Source: Bacteroidales bacterium
GTDB lineage: Bacteria; Bacteroidota; Bacteroidia; Bacteroidales; UBA932
Assembly: GCA_017459075.1 (NCBI GenBank)
Contig: JAFUDQ010000029.1
Coordinates: 1 to 36,013 of the forward strand
Reading direction: 5' to 3'
DNA: 36,013 bases
This document shows positions 21,805 to 30,902 of the stretch, one piece after another. How positions within the stretch are numbered: position 1 is the stretch's first letter; the number at the start of each line of letters is the position of its first letter. The translations under genes were made by a program, and so were the position numbers. The notes under the pieces are model-generated. The model made no database searches. It was not told the DNA's origin and worked only from the letters and a program-made list of their open reading frames with translations.

Positions 21805-24141
21805 GATAAATTCCCCGGGGCCGTCTAAATAAAGATTTCCATAGGTTGCCGCGCCAATAATCTTTGCGTGGGAGCCAAGGGTATGCGCGGCACAGTAAAG
21901 GAACAGGTCGCGGAAACTGCCGTCAGGATTCTGGGTAAGGTGCTCAGTCAGATTCAAGGAGAACCTGTCACACATCCACAGGCGCGCATCGGCGTTCCAA
22001 TGGTCGGCCCAAGACATCTCGTTTGCGCTGGCTCCGGAAATGGCAAGCACTCCGGGGATCCCTTCGACAGGGCGAATGACGGCTTCTCCGTAGCATGGTT
22101 CCACACATATCAGAAGCTTCCGGAACGTCATCGTGCTCACTGTTTCCTTGAGAAGCCCGGAACCGAAACCATTGCCGGGCTGCTCATCTCTCCAGCAGAA
22201 TTCATCCGTCCCACCGTTGAATACGCTGTCCCCGTGACCGCTCCAAAACAGCAGGACATTAGTCCCCGAATCCTGAGGCAGGACAGTCTGAAGGCGTTCG
22301 CTTCGCTTGCCAAGAAGGATATTCGCAATGTCGGAAGGTGAGATGTCTTTGCTGTCATAATCGACCGTTGCAGCAGGCAGGTGGTCGGTTCCTCCAAAGA
22401 GGTCAGGTCCATCCTCGGCATTTCGGACAACGCCCCTGTTCGGATTATTCTTATCCATGGCCATATCCTTGTCAAGTACAAGAATAATATGATCATCGGG
22501 GAAGCCTCCGCTCCTGAGCATCTGATACATGCCAAGGACATCTGCCTGATGCCGATAATTGCTGAATCCGCTGCTGCCTTGCACCAGAACGGCATATTGA
22601 TCCGTGAGAGCAGGATAATTATTCATTGCCGTACCGCCTTCTGCCTGAGTATCAAAATCGGCGCCTGCCTGCTGCTCGTTGTAGAGGTACAACCAAGAGG
22701 CATTGGCGTCGGCGGTACGGATACCGGAGCCGCCGAAATAATTGCGGTGATGGATTTTTCCGTCCAGAATCTGCCAGTGAACGTAGGTGGTGGCAGTGGC
22801 TGCCGTGTATGTGTCCTTACCGAAATTGATTTCACCCGAAGCCCCGATAAAGTGAAGCAGCCGTCCCTGCTCGAGGGCGTTCAGATACACTTCCATTGAC
22901 GTAGCGTTCCAGACCGCCCCACCCAACTCGGAGCCGTCAGAGTTCATGGCAATATCGATAATGGCCTGGTTGACAGACTTATTGTCAGCGCCGTTCCCCG
23001 TGTGTTCTACATAGCAAGCGGCGAAACCTGCCAGAATAAGGGCATCGTAAAATTTGCATTCCTCAAATCCCGGCTTGCTCCCGAAACGTACTTCGTAGCT
23101 AAGCTCGAAACCAGTGGAAGGATCAGCATATGGGGAAAAACCCTCGTGCCCTTGCAGTATCTTCCAAGAACGTGGTCCTATGGCATCCAGTTCTTCTTCG
23201 CAGAGACCCGGAGTGGCGAAGTAGGTCCTGTAATTCGATTTGAACATTTGCCACTCTTCGTCATTTGCCGGGTCATCAGGGTCATCACTGTCGTGAAGCA
23301 GGGACCAGAATTCATCGTCCATTGTCGCTATCCGGTTGGCGCGGGCTACATCGTAAATCTGTCTTGCCGTCTCTGCTACGCAGAAGATTGCGGACTTTGC
23401 TTTTCCCTGCCCGTCCATGATTTTACGGTAGGCATCGAGCTTTGAGAGGAGATCATCCGTACTTCGGTACTGGATATTTTGCTGAAGATCGATGTCAACT
23501 TGGAGCGAATAGAACGGTGCCCAGTAATTGAATGTCATTCCGTAGGCATCTTCAGGAGAGAAGAAAGCCGCGCGTGGGCTGTCGAGGATTTCGCCGTAAT
23601 ATTTGCTCAAAGAGGCATAACGGCTCATCACGAGTCCGGTAAATGAAACGTCACTTTCTGTCAGGGACCACAGGAAGGGATCCCGATTGATTCTCATTCC
23701 GCTGGTCGTCACGGCATAACGGCGGATGATGTCTTCACTGGTGGCTGTGGGCGCTATGAGGGGCTTGCCCGTTCTCTGGCAGGCCGGTGCGAGTGCAGCA
23801 AGGTCCTCATTTCCGAAAGGGCCGATGACTGCAAGCACATCCTCCCTGCCGGAGAGTTCCCGGCTGAGTTTCACAAGGTCTTCCGATGATTCATCATACC
23901 ATTCGAGATGCAGGTCTATGGCTGTAGAGTTATGAAGCTGCGCCTGACGGAAATTTTCAAGAAACCATGTTGCCGTGCGTTCAAGCCGGACCTTAGTGAT
24001 TGCATCTTCTACAGGTGCAACGATGGCCACAGTATGTTTAATCCAGCGTCGCTGACTCTGGATTTCTCCTTTATCTGAGCACGATGTCAGAATGAGACCC
24101 AGCATAAGGCATAGCATGATATGCTTCATGCCTTTACTCAT
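21790..24141 (-). CDS. Lipoprotein fusing a periplasmic-binding-protein domain to a C13 (legumain-like) cysteine peptidase
   Basis: A 783-residue protein with a signal sequence and lipobox LTSC (Cys21). Residues about 35-480 look like a type I periplasmic binding domain of the branched-chain amino acid receptor class, with VLAVIGPFGNEDLAALAPAC and GKPLIAPTATSED. Residues about 515-760 match the C13 peptidase fold. A strand YAVLVQGSSGFSNYRHQADV begins it, the catalytic His636 is in FWSGHGD, and the catalytic Cys683 is in ICVEPCYGEA, with the usual hydrophobic strands before each. C13 enzymes cut after Asn or Asp, or act as transamidases (GPI8). A ligand-gated surface protease is a possible reading, but inferred. 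It overlaps the upstream gene by 8 bp and is last in its operon. Confidence 0.8.
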   Translation of the reverse strand: MSKGMKHIMLCLMLGLILTSCSDKGEIQSQRRWIKHTVAIVAPVEDAITKVRLERTATWFLENFRQAQLHNSTAIDLHLEWYDESSEDLVKLSRELSGREDVLAVIGPFGNEDLAALAPACQRTGKPLIAPTATSEDIIRRYAVTTSGMRINRDPFLWSLTESDVSFTGLVMSRYASLSKYYGEILDSPRAAFFSPEDAYGMTFNYWAPFYSLQVDIDLQQNIQYRSTDDLLSKLDAYRKIMDGQGKAKSAIFCVAETARQIYDVARANRIATMDDEFWSLLHDSDDPDDPANDEEWQMFKSNYRTYFATPGLCEEELDAIGPRSWKILQGHEGFSPYADPSTGFELSYEVRFGSKPGFEECKFYDALILAGFAACYVEHTGNGADNKSVNQAIIDIAMNSDGSELGGAVWNATSMEVYLNALEQGRLLHFIGASGEINFGKDTYTAATATTYVHWQILDGKIHHRNYFGGSGIRTADANASWLYLYNEQQAGADFDTQAEGGTAMNNYPALTDQYAVLVQGSSGFSNYRHQADVLGMYQMLRSGGFPDDHIILVLDKDMAMDKNNPNRGVVRNAEDGPDLFGGTDHLPAATVDYDSKDISPSDIANILLGKRSERLQTVLPQDSGTNVLLFWSGHGDSVFNGGTDEFCWRDEQPGNGFGSGLLKETVSTMTFRKLLICVEPCYGEAVIRPVEGIPGVLAISGASANEMSWADHWNADARLWMCDRFSLNLTEHLTQNPDGSFRDLFLYCAAHTLGSHAKIIGAATYGNLYLDGPGEFIRSLR

Positions 24142-25199
24142 GACCAGCCTCCTTGGAAACGGCCGTCTCGTGAATGGTCCGGAGCAGCTCAGCGGAGAGA
24201 AATTCCTCGGCGAATAACCTCTGCATCTCAGTATAAGGATGTAGGACTACTTCTGTCCAGCCATCGGCAAATAACAGGCTCTGGTGCTTCGGCATCCCGT
24301 CGGGAGACAGCCACTGACCGATGCAGTAATCAACGGCTTTGTCGATATGCTTCACGACCGAAAAAGGACAGTGGGGGGGAAAGGCTGGGGGAATCTATCC
24401 CTATATAATCAAAGCCTCCCAGCAAATCGCTCACGCGATAGAATGTCGCCGATGCCCCTCCGCATACCGGGAACACAAGAGGGGCGACCTCAAAGCGTCC
24501 GTCACCATAAAGGAGGCTCATCGCTTCGTTATCGTCAATTGCGAATCCCCCTCCGGCCTCGTCCGAAAGCCATTCTATCCGAAGCGCTTTGTCTTCGTCT
24601 GAGGGGAGATAGTTCGCGTTGAATCCTTCGGTAAAGCCTTTTACGGCTTCCTGAATGGCAGGCATCACGGTATTGGCGGCAATCAGAAGAACTTCGTCAG
24701 AAAATGCACACGAAACGGCTCCGGCTTCAAACATTGCGCCATAATATGGTAAACAGATGGTGGAGCCTTTGCCGGAAAGCGGTTCCTTGGTCTCAAGGTA
24801 CAGCAAATCCGCAAGCGGATTGCCTTCCAAAGCGCTGCTGTTTTGGCGCAGGAAGTCCTCGTATTCTGTCCCTGTTACTATCAAAAGCCGACGAACTGTG
24901 TCCCTGGGTGAACTCATCTGCTTAAAGTACTCTTGCAGAATTGCAAGCCCCGCCGATGTGGTAGATGGTGACAACTGCATAGTCCTCAGTCCGCGGGAGA
25001 GAGCTGCGCGTTCAATCCCGGTATATATCAGGTCGTTGTAGCTGCGGTCACCCAATGCCTCCGGATTGTAAACCACTGTCACCAGCGGGGCTCCGGAAGG
25101 AATGTCGGAAGGATCAAGCTCAAGCTGTTCCTTCCGGCATGCCGCCGCCATAATGATAAGCATGACTGCGTATCCGTATGTTGTCAGCGCCTTGGTCAC
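24134..25199 (-). pseudogene. BMP/PnrA-like binding lipoprotein, frameshifted in a homopolymer
   Basis: The first frame (25199-24330, GTG start) encodes a lipoprotein signal with Cys near 21 and a basic-membrane-protein-like domain, with GDRSYNDLIYTGIERAA resembling the PnrA/BMP ligand-binding start. After FDYIGIDSPSLSP the frame goes out of register. A second frame (24355-24134, KHIDKAVDYCIGQWLS) gives the missing C-terminus. The shift lies at seven Gs (24373-24379, Cs on the coding strand); six would restore a protein of about 354 residues. This may be a phase-variable gene, a recent mutation or a sequencing error. The end overlaps the next start by 8 bp. Confidence 0.75.
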
Positions 25200-25220
25200 C
25201 CCTGATTCTGACTGATAATA

Positions 25221-25970
25221 TTAGTTCTTATAATTTAAATAAGCCTTAGCCAATTTCTCATCATAGTGGTACTCGGCATACGAAGGGCCGTTGTAAAGCC
25301 TTGCAAAGGTTTGCCAATCGAGATTCTGAAGCGCCTTTAGCATATTGGAATTTGAATTCAGCAGTTCGATGAAAAGGTCAAGCTGGGCTAATTCGCTCTC
25401 CTCCATCTTAGTAACGAACTCCTTCACAGTTTTGCATCCGCATTTTTCGTAAAGATATCCCATTGTCTGGAACATGCCCCAGCTTGCTGAAGCAAGCGCA
25501 GCATCTTCATTGATCTCGATTGCCCTATCCAGACGGTCATGTTCACCGACGCCTCCGACATACTTTGTCTTGTCGTATTTCTGGTAAAGGATATCTTCAT
25601 TGCCTTTTACGTAGTTCTGCGGATTCAGACCACGAGCTCGGAGCTGCTGCCAGAAAATGTGGCCCTCGAAAAGGATAACCGGTTTATCGTTCGGCAAAAA
25701 ACCGCCCCTACCTCCGGTTTCAACTTTCCAAACAGCCTTGAGGGCGGCAACCTCGACATCCATAGTCTTTGCCCGAGTCGCAAGGTCATCGTCTGTGATC
25801 CCTGTCTTTGAGCTATTGGAGCCATCATCTGGGACAACTTCGCTGTATAATCCACGCTGATAATCATCTTCAATCTCTTCCTTGTTGTTTTTACTGCATG
25901 AAATAAAAAGGGAGGTCCCCATAATGCCGCAGATAATTGCAGCAGCAATTGCTGAAACTTTCTTATTCAT
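25221..25970 (-). CDS. Lipoprotein with a phage-type N-acetylmuramidase domain
   Basis: A 249-residue protein. The signal sequence has a lipobox-like FISC (Cys25). After an acidic linker, residues about 65-245 match the N-acetylmuramidase family found in phage endolysins: VAALKAVWKVETGGRGGF contains the likely catalytic Glu, then PVILFEGHIFWQQL, and later ASASWGMFQTMGYLYEKCG. It would cut the glycan strands of peptidoglycan. A phage-like lysin carrying a lipoprotein anchor is unusual and suggests a domesticated envelope enzyme or an anti-competitor effector. It is first in the operon with the two binding-protein lipoproteins, 21 bp before the BMP-like gene. No consensus promoter was found, only TATCATTG about 45 bp upstream. 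Confidence 0.82.
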   Translation of the reverse strand: MNKKVSAIAAAIICGIMGTSLFISCSKNNKEEIEDDYQRGLYSEVVPDDGSNSSKTGITDDDLATRAKTMDVEVAALKAVWKVETGGRGGFLPNDKPVILFEGHIFWQQLRARGLNPQNYVKGNEDILYQKYDKTKYVGGVGEHDRLDRAIEINEDAALASASWGMFQTMGYLYEKCGCKTVKEFVTKMEESELAQLDLFIELLNSNSNMLKALQNLDWQTFARLYNGPSYAEYHYDEKLAKAYLNYKN

Positions 25971-26053
25971 AATTCGTGTTGGATAATTATCTCGTTTTTT
26001 TATTTGGATAGCAATGATACTCAGTTATTATTCTTGTCCGGGCCACCACGCAA

Positions 26054-26090
26054 CGACATTTTCCGCGAACCTTGCGACATTTTCCGTGAA
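26054..26090. promoter_or_regulatory. Direct repeats spaced 21 bp, operator-like
   Basis: cgacattttccgcgaa (26054-26069) and cgacattttccgtgaa (26075-26090) differ at one base and are 21 bp apart, two helical turns. Each ends in a small dyad, TTCcgcGAA or TTCcgtGAA. They lie about 50 bp upstream of a -7 box, a usual activator position. Confidence 0.5.
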
Positions 26091-26138
26091 ACGGCAAAAT
26101 TCGGATTCTGTCAATAAATCTTGTCGCCAAAAATGCCT

Positions 26139-26146
26139 TATTTTTG
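26139..26146 (+). promoter_or_regulatory. -7 box TATTTTTG upstream of the AraC remnant and PCMD operon
   Basis: A perfect TAnnTTTG, 22 bp before the ATG at 26169. The -33 region is weak (a TTG at 26121). Confidence 0.5.
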
Positions 26147-26168
26147 CGCTGCAAATACGTTCAGTTCA

Positions 26169-26334
26169 TGAGAAAGTACCCATACATCATTGCGGCCATT
26201 GTGCTCATACTATCCTGCTCCTCGCAGACCGTAGCGGCTTCTACACCATCCGCACCTTCCAGCGCTCCTTCCTTGCCGTTACCGGCAAAACGCCAAGCGA
26301 ATACTCACAATATTTGAAAACAACAAAACAATGA
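26169..26334 (+). pseudogene. Remnant joining a signal peptide to the end of an AraC-family regulator
   Basis: The ATG at 26169 opens a lipoprotein-like signal, MRKYPYIIAAIVLILSCSS. From about 26224 a different frame encodes SGFYTIRTFQRSFLAVTGKT and PSEY, the unmistakable second helix-turn-helix of an AraC protein, up to a stop at 26334. Bacteroidetes have proteins with a signal or membrane segment, TPR repeats and a C-terminal AraC domain, so the simplest history is one such gene with its middle deleted and the frame changed. As it stands the first frame gives a 49-residue peptide. The stop overlaps the next start in an ATGA, suggesting original coupling. Confidence 0.75.
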
Positions 26335-27482
26335 TTCATAACAGAATAATCCCTCTTTTACTGCTGCTCTCTGTTACCACAGTATCCTGTATCAAGGGTG
26401 AGCCGGCAAACATGGAGTGCGACATCCTGTCAGCTCAGGTTGATGCTTCCTTTGCAGAGTATTTTTACAAAGCCTCGCAGATGAGCACCGGCGATATCCC
26501 CTCCGGCGACCGCCAGATTGTTTTTACAGTACGTTCGCTCATTTCCCTTCCCAGGGCCGTTCCGGTAACTTTCACTCTTTCAGAAGGAGCGACGATATCC
26601 CCAGAAAACGGCTCAGTTCAGGACTTTACAGCAGGACCTGTGGTTTATACCGTCACATCTGAGGACGATGCCTGGAAAAGAGAGTATGAAGTCCTTTTCC
26701 GCGAGGCAGCCCTACCATCCAGCAAATTGAGCTTTGAGCATTTTGAGGAAGAGGGTTCCATGGTTTACACATCCACCAAGTACCACGCGTTCTATGAACT
26801 GGACGAATCCGGAAACCGGCAGGACATCTGGGCCTCCGGAAATGCGGGTGTGGCAATTATGAACGAAGGCTGGACTCCGGAGCAGTTTCCGACGTACGCA
26901 ACGCCTTCCGGCTATTCCGGCTACGGATTATGCCTCAACACCCAGTCGGCTGGGATACTGGGACAGATGTTCGGGAAACCCATCGCAGCGGGCAACCTGT
27001 TCATAGGCCGGTTTATAATAGACAACGTGATGACCGATGCGCTCAAAACCACGGACTTCGGCACTCCGATTGCGAGGGAGCCAGCCCGTGTCACAGGTTG
27101 GTACAAATATTCTCCCGGCTCTGAATTTACAGACAAGAACATGAATACTATTGAAGGCCGGACTGATGAAGCCAACATCTATGGCGTATTCTGGCGCAAC
27201 ACCGATGAGGACGGCAACGAAGTAAAACTGGACGGCACCAATATCCTCACCAGTCACTACATCGTCCGCAGAGCCCAGGTCGCATCCCTCCCTCCCACGG
27301 AAGAATGGACCCGCTTCGAAATGTTCTTTGAAGGTGAGAGGGCCGATGCAGCCATCCTTGCCGGAATGGGATACAGTTTCACCCTGGTATTCTCATCCAG
27401 CAAAGGCGGTGACAGCTTCGAGGGTGCCGTCGGAAGCACTCTGTATGTAGATGAAGTTGAACTGTCATTTGAGGAGGAATAG
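26331..27482 (+). CDS. PCMD-domain lipoprotein
   Basis: A 383-residue protein. The signal has a lipobox VSC (Cys20). An N-terminal beta-sandwich segment (about 25-125) containing PVTFTLSEGATISP and a VYTVTSEDDAWKREYEV strand precedes the C-terminal domain. That domain (about 135-383), including YATPSGYSGYGLCLNTQS and ending GSTLYVDEVELSFEEE, matches the putative carbohydrate-metabolism domain family of Bacteroidetes surface proteins. The function is unproven, and glycan binding is the usual suggestion. It lies 2 bp before an outer-membrane protein gene, a pairing common for this family. Confidence 0.82.
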   Translation: MIHNRIIPLLLLLSVTTVSCIKGEPANMECDILSAQVDASFAEYFYKASQMSTGDIPSGDRQIVFTVRSLISLPRAVPVTFTLSEGATISPENGSVQDFTAGPVVYTVTSEDDAWKREYEVLFREAALPSSKLSFEHFEEEGSMVYTSTKYHAFYELDESGNRQDIWASGNAGVAIMNEGWTPEQFPTYATPSGYSGYGLCLNTQSAGILGQMFGKPIAAGNLFIGRFIIDNVMTDALKTTDFGTPIAREPARVTGWYKYSPGSEFTDKNMNTIEGRTDEANIYGVFWRNTDEDGNEVKLDGTNILTSHYIVRRAQVASLPPTEEWTRFEMFFEGERADAAILAGMGYSFTLVFSSSKGGDSFEGAVGSTLYVDEVELSFEEE

Positions 27483-27484
27483 CC

Positions 27485-28231
27485 ATGAGAAAGACAATAC
27501 TGTTTGCAGCACTATTACTTTTAGCATCTAACGTTCTTTCAGCCGGAAATCTTCCCGACGGCCTGTCGTTCAAGGTTCGCGCGGGATACAGCGTCGGCGG
27601 GACTGCACCTCTGGATATGCCGCCTGCCATCCGCAGCCTGGACTCTTACAGCCTCACTCCGTCCGTAATGGCCGGTGCAGATGCCGCATACTCTTTCAAT
27701 AAAACTTGGGGAATCCAGGCTGGCCTTCATTTCGAGAACAAGGGAATGGATGCCGCCATTACCACAAAAGGCTATCGCATGGAAATGGTACAGGGAGACT
27801 CCCGCATCGAAGGCCTCTTTACCGGACACGTTCACCAGGAGGTTTCCGCATGGATGCTCACCCTGCCGGTTCAGGCTACGCTGAGCCTTGGAACGGTAAC
27901 GCTCAAGGCCGGTCCGTATGCTTCTGTGGTGGTAAGCGGGAACTTTAGCGGAATCGCATCCGACGGATACCTGCGCCAGGGTGACCCTACCGGGCCGAAG
28001 ATAGTGATCGGCAATAAGGAAGGGGAATGGGCTACCTATGATTTCAGCGAAGAGATGCGCACTTTCCAGTTTGGCGTAAGTGCCGGCGCCGATTTTGCCA
28101 TTACAGGCGGCTTCGGCGTCTCGGCCGACCTGAATTGGGGCCTCACCGGCCTACTGAAAAACAGTTTCAAGACCGTGGACGTTCCGCTCTATCCCATCTA
28201 CGGCACACTTGGCATATTCTATCGTTTTTAG
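27485..28231 (+). CDS. Outer-membrane beta-barrel protein
   Basis: A 248-residue protein with a signal peptide (1-19). Amphipathic strands with aromatic ends follow, for example FKVRAGYSVGG, WGIQAGLHFENKGMDA and FGVSADLNWGLTG, and the C-terminus is GIFYRF with terminal Phe, the usual insertion signal. It resembles the small porin-like or PorT-like barrels of Bacteroidetes. It starts just after the PCMD stop and ends 4 bp before the next ATG, so the three form one transcript. The partner is probably the PCMD lipoprotein, by context. Confidence 0.82.
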   Translation: MRKTILFAALLLLASNVLSAGNLPDGLSFKVRAGYSVGGTAPLDMPPAIRSLDSYSLTPSVMAGADAAYSFNKTWGIQAGLHFENKGMDAAITTKGYRMEMVQGDSRIEGLFTGHVHQEVSAWMLTLPVQATLSLGTVTLKAGPYASVVVSGNFSGIASDGYLRQGDPTGPKIVIGNKEGEWATYDFSEEMRTFQFGVSAGADFAITGGFGVSADLNWGLTGLLKNSFKTVDVPLYPIYGTLGIFYRF

Positions 28232-28235
28232 AACC

Positions 28236-29193
28236 ATGAAAAAAAGAAAGATTTGGATCATTGCTGCCGTTTTGGTAATCCTTTCCGGAATCGGCATCGC
28301 TACCTGCTGCACAAAAGAGAATCCTACTGAAGACAGCAGCCGGTTTGTGGCTATCACTGACGTAGTTCCTGATGCCATTCTGGAAATCCGCTACTACGGC
28401 ACTTATAATTTCGTTGGCGCCCGCATCGACGGTTACCTGGCTCCCACGGCTCTGCTCACAAAGGAAGCTGCCGCAGCACTGAAGGCTGTAAGCGACGACG
28501 TCATCGCCCAGGGATACCGCCTGAAGATTTACGATGCCTATCGGCCCCAGAAGGGCGTGGACCATTTCGTCCTCTCTGACGGAGCTACCCTCCAGTTCAA
28601 TATAGACGGAGAGCAGCAGACCGTCAAGACCTCTGAAATTACTGCTGCCAAAACAAGCCTTGCCAAGCGACAGGTGCTTTCCTTCGGCAACAGCGGCGGC
28701 GACAGCGCCATGCACAACTACTGCCTGAGCAACAGCTTGAGATCCGATGCTTTCATGCTCATTGCCGATGACCCCGGGCGCCTGGAAGAGCTGGCTGGAA
28801 TTACGGCAGACTATGGCCCAGAGTACGCGGGCTATGATTGCCGCGAACAAAACCATCCCGGAGGATATCAAGGCAAGCGTGCTGGGCTACATCAATGAGC
28901 TGGAGCCGGCTACTACCTGTCTGCACGGGGACCTGAACCCCTGTAACATCATTACGGCTGAGGGTAAGGTGTACTGGATAGACCTTGGCGACTTTGGTTA
29001 TGGAGACCCGCTGCTGGATTTCTGCATCATGGAGCACATGATCCATCTGGGGCCAAATCCACTTCTCAAGCATGTCTTCCATGTAGACCGTAAGACGCTA
29101 CGCCGCTATTATGAGTCTTTTGAGAGACAGTATTTCGGGGAGCGCTGGGGCTCGGCCGAGCTGCGTATCGGAGAACACTTGAAAATGAAATAA
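28236..29193 (+). pseudogene. Chimera of VanX, HAD phosphatase and aminoglycoside-phosphotransferase fragments
   Basis: It begins as a D-alanyl-D-alanine dipeptidase of the VanX family: a signal or membrane segment, FVAITDVVPDAILEIRYYGT, and the conserved KIYDAYRPQKGVDHF ending near 28568. The catalytic SxHxxGxAxD and ExxH parts never come. The frame then runs into a HAD-type segment, QVLSFGNSGGDSAMHNYC and AFMLIADD, to about 28780. After that the good frame changes, and from about 28816 to 29193 it encodes the end of an APH-like kinase, with CLHGDLNPCNI (catalytic loop) and WIDLGDFGYGDPLLDF (metal-binding loop). Three unrelated 3' or 5' pieces are joined, which implies at least two deletions. 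None is functional as seen. Confidence 0.78.
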
Positions 29194-29322
29194 TCAGACA
29201 CGGCCCACTCTCGGCCGCCAGGCCATCATCACCCTCCACGTCGAGGGAATAACTAACTACCTCAAATCCAAATAAATCAAAACAAATTAGGCAATCTTTA
29301 TGGCCCATTCAGAAAAAAACCT

Positions 29323-29330
29323 TAACTTTG
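29323..29330 (+). promoter_or_regulatory. -7 box TAACTTTG of the AAA-ATPase-like gene
   Basis: A perfect TAnnTTTG, 26 bp before ATG 29357 and inside the longer possible frame from 29300. It therefore decides the start in favour of 29357. Confidence 0.6.
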
Positions 29331-29356
29331 TCCTTGGCCAAAAACCTGCACGTAAG

Positions 29357-30901
29357 ATGCTTTATCCGATTGGCATACAAGACTTCGAGAAAATCCGCAA
29401 AGACGGCTTTGTCTATGTGGACAAGACGGACCTTGTTTACAAGCTGGCAAAAAAGGGTGGCTATTACTTCCTCAGCCGTCCGCGCCGTTTCGGAAAGAGT
29501 CTGCTGGTCTCCACGATGGAGGCTTACTTCAGCGGAAAGAAGGAACTCTTCGACGGTCTTGCCATTGCAGACCTGGAGAAAGACTGGATCCAGTATCCGG
29601 TGCTACGGTTTGACCTTACCGGCAAGTCTTACGCTGCAGCAGCAGATTTGCAAGACCATCTTGATAAGCAGCTCGCCATTCTTGAGAACAGGTATGGCAT
29701 CAAGAAAGAGTATGATTCTGTTGATGTCCGCTTCCAGTGCGTTATCGAGGCGGCCTACGAGAAGACAGGGCGTCGTGTAGTCATCCTTATTGACGAATAC
29801 GACAAGCCCATCGTTGACAATCTTGTCAATGATGAACTGGCCGACGTTTTCCGTCGGCAGCTTCAGGGCTTCTACAGCGTAATGAAAGCCAAAGATGGCT
29901 TCATCCAGTTCGGCTTCCTCACTGGAGTCACCAAGATTGGCAAACTCTCCGTCTTCAGTGGACTCAACAACCTCAAAGACATCTCCATGGATGCCCGCTA
30001 TACAGATATCTGCGGCATTTCGGAGAAAGACCTGAAGAAATACTTTGCAGAGAGCGTCAAGGAATTAGCGGACGCTAATCAGATGCCTGAAGAAGTATGT
30101 TATGCCGAACTTGCCAGATGGTATGACGGTTATCGCTTCTGCGAGAATACGCCTGGAATGTACAATCCGTTCAGTCTTCTCAATACATTTGACAACTTGA
30201 AGTTTCGGGAGTATTGGTTCCAGACGGGAACTCCATCATTCCTGGTCCGTTTCCTGTCTGCCGGCCATTATGACCTGAACGATGTGTCTGGAATAAAAGT
30301 GTCTCCGCTCGGTCTTTCCGGCGTTAATTCCATCCGACCCAATGCCATTACCCTCTTATATCAGGCAGGCTATCTGACAATCCGGGATTATGACAGGTTC
30401 ATAGACCGTTATACGCTGGATTACCCGAATAAAGAGGTGGAGGATGGTTTTGTGGATGCACTCAGTGAGTTCTATACGCCAGTTATTCGCAACCAGTCAA
30501 GCCTGTCTGTTGACAAGTTCGTCGAGGACATTCGTACCGGCAACGTTGAGATGCTCATGCGCCGCTTCACGGCCTTCTTTGCCGACATGGACTACCAGAT
30601 CATGGGCAATGACGAGCTATACTTCCAGAACACGATGTACGTTATGCTCAAAATGATTGGCCAGCAGGTACAGGTAGAGCGCCACACCTCAAACGGTCGC
30701 ATCGACGTGCTCATCCAGACCGACAAGTACGTCTACATTCTGGAACTCAAACGGGACAAGAATCCCGATGACGCGCTTGACCAGATTGAGGAGAAAGGCT
30801 ACGACTGGCCATTCCTTGCCGATGACCGCAAAGTCTTCAAGATCGGCGCCAACTTCTCCACCAAGAATCATCGGCTGGAGAACTGGAAAGTCGCCCAATA
30901 A
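29357..30901 (+). CDS. AAA-ATPase-like protein with C-terminal PD-(D/E)XK nuclease-like domain
   Basis: A 514-residue protein of the AAA-ATPase_like/PDDEXK_9 family, very common in Bacteroidetes and often in many copies per genome. It opens with the family start MLYPIGIQDFEKIRKDGFVYVDKT. The P-loop variant RPRRFGKSLL is at 41-50 and Walker B VVILIDEYDKP at 141-151. The C-terminal nuclease-like core has GRIDVLIQTDKYVYILELK, giving Asp450, Glu463 and Lys465. The role is unproven; mobile-element or defence functions have been suggested. It is intact, unlike its neighbours, and an interspersed repeat follows its stop. Confidence 0.88.
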   Translation: MLYPIGIQDFEKIRKDGFVYVDKTDLVYKLAKKGGYYFLSRPRRFGKSLLVSTMEAYFSGKKELFDGLAIADLEKDWIQYPVLRFDLTGKSYAAAADLQDHLDKQLAILENRYGIKKEYDSVDVRFQCVIEAAYEKTGRRVVILIDEYDKPIVDNLVNDELADVFRRQLQGFYSVMKAKDGFIQFGFLTGVTKIGKLSVFSGLNNLKDISMDARYTDICGISEKDLKKYFAESVKELADANQMPEEVCYAELARWYDGYRFCENTPGMYNPFSLLNTFDNLKFREYWFQTGTPSFLVRFLSAGHYDLNDVSGIKVSPLGLSGVNSIRPNAITLLYQAGYLTIRDYDRFIDRYTLDYPNKEVEDGFVDALSEFYTPVIRNQSSLSVDKFVEDIRTGNVEMLMRRFTAFFADMDYQIMGNDELYFQNTMYVMLKMIGQQVQVERHTSNGRIDVLIQTDKYVYILELKRDKNPDDALDQIEEKGYDWPFLADDRKVFKIGANFSTKNHRLENWKVAQ

Positions 30902-30902
30902 C

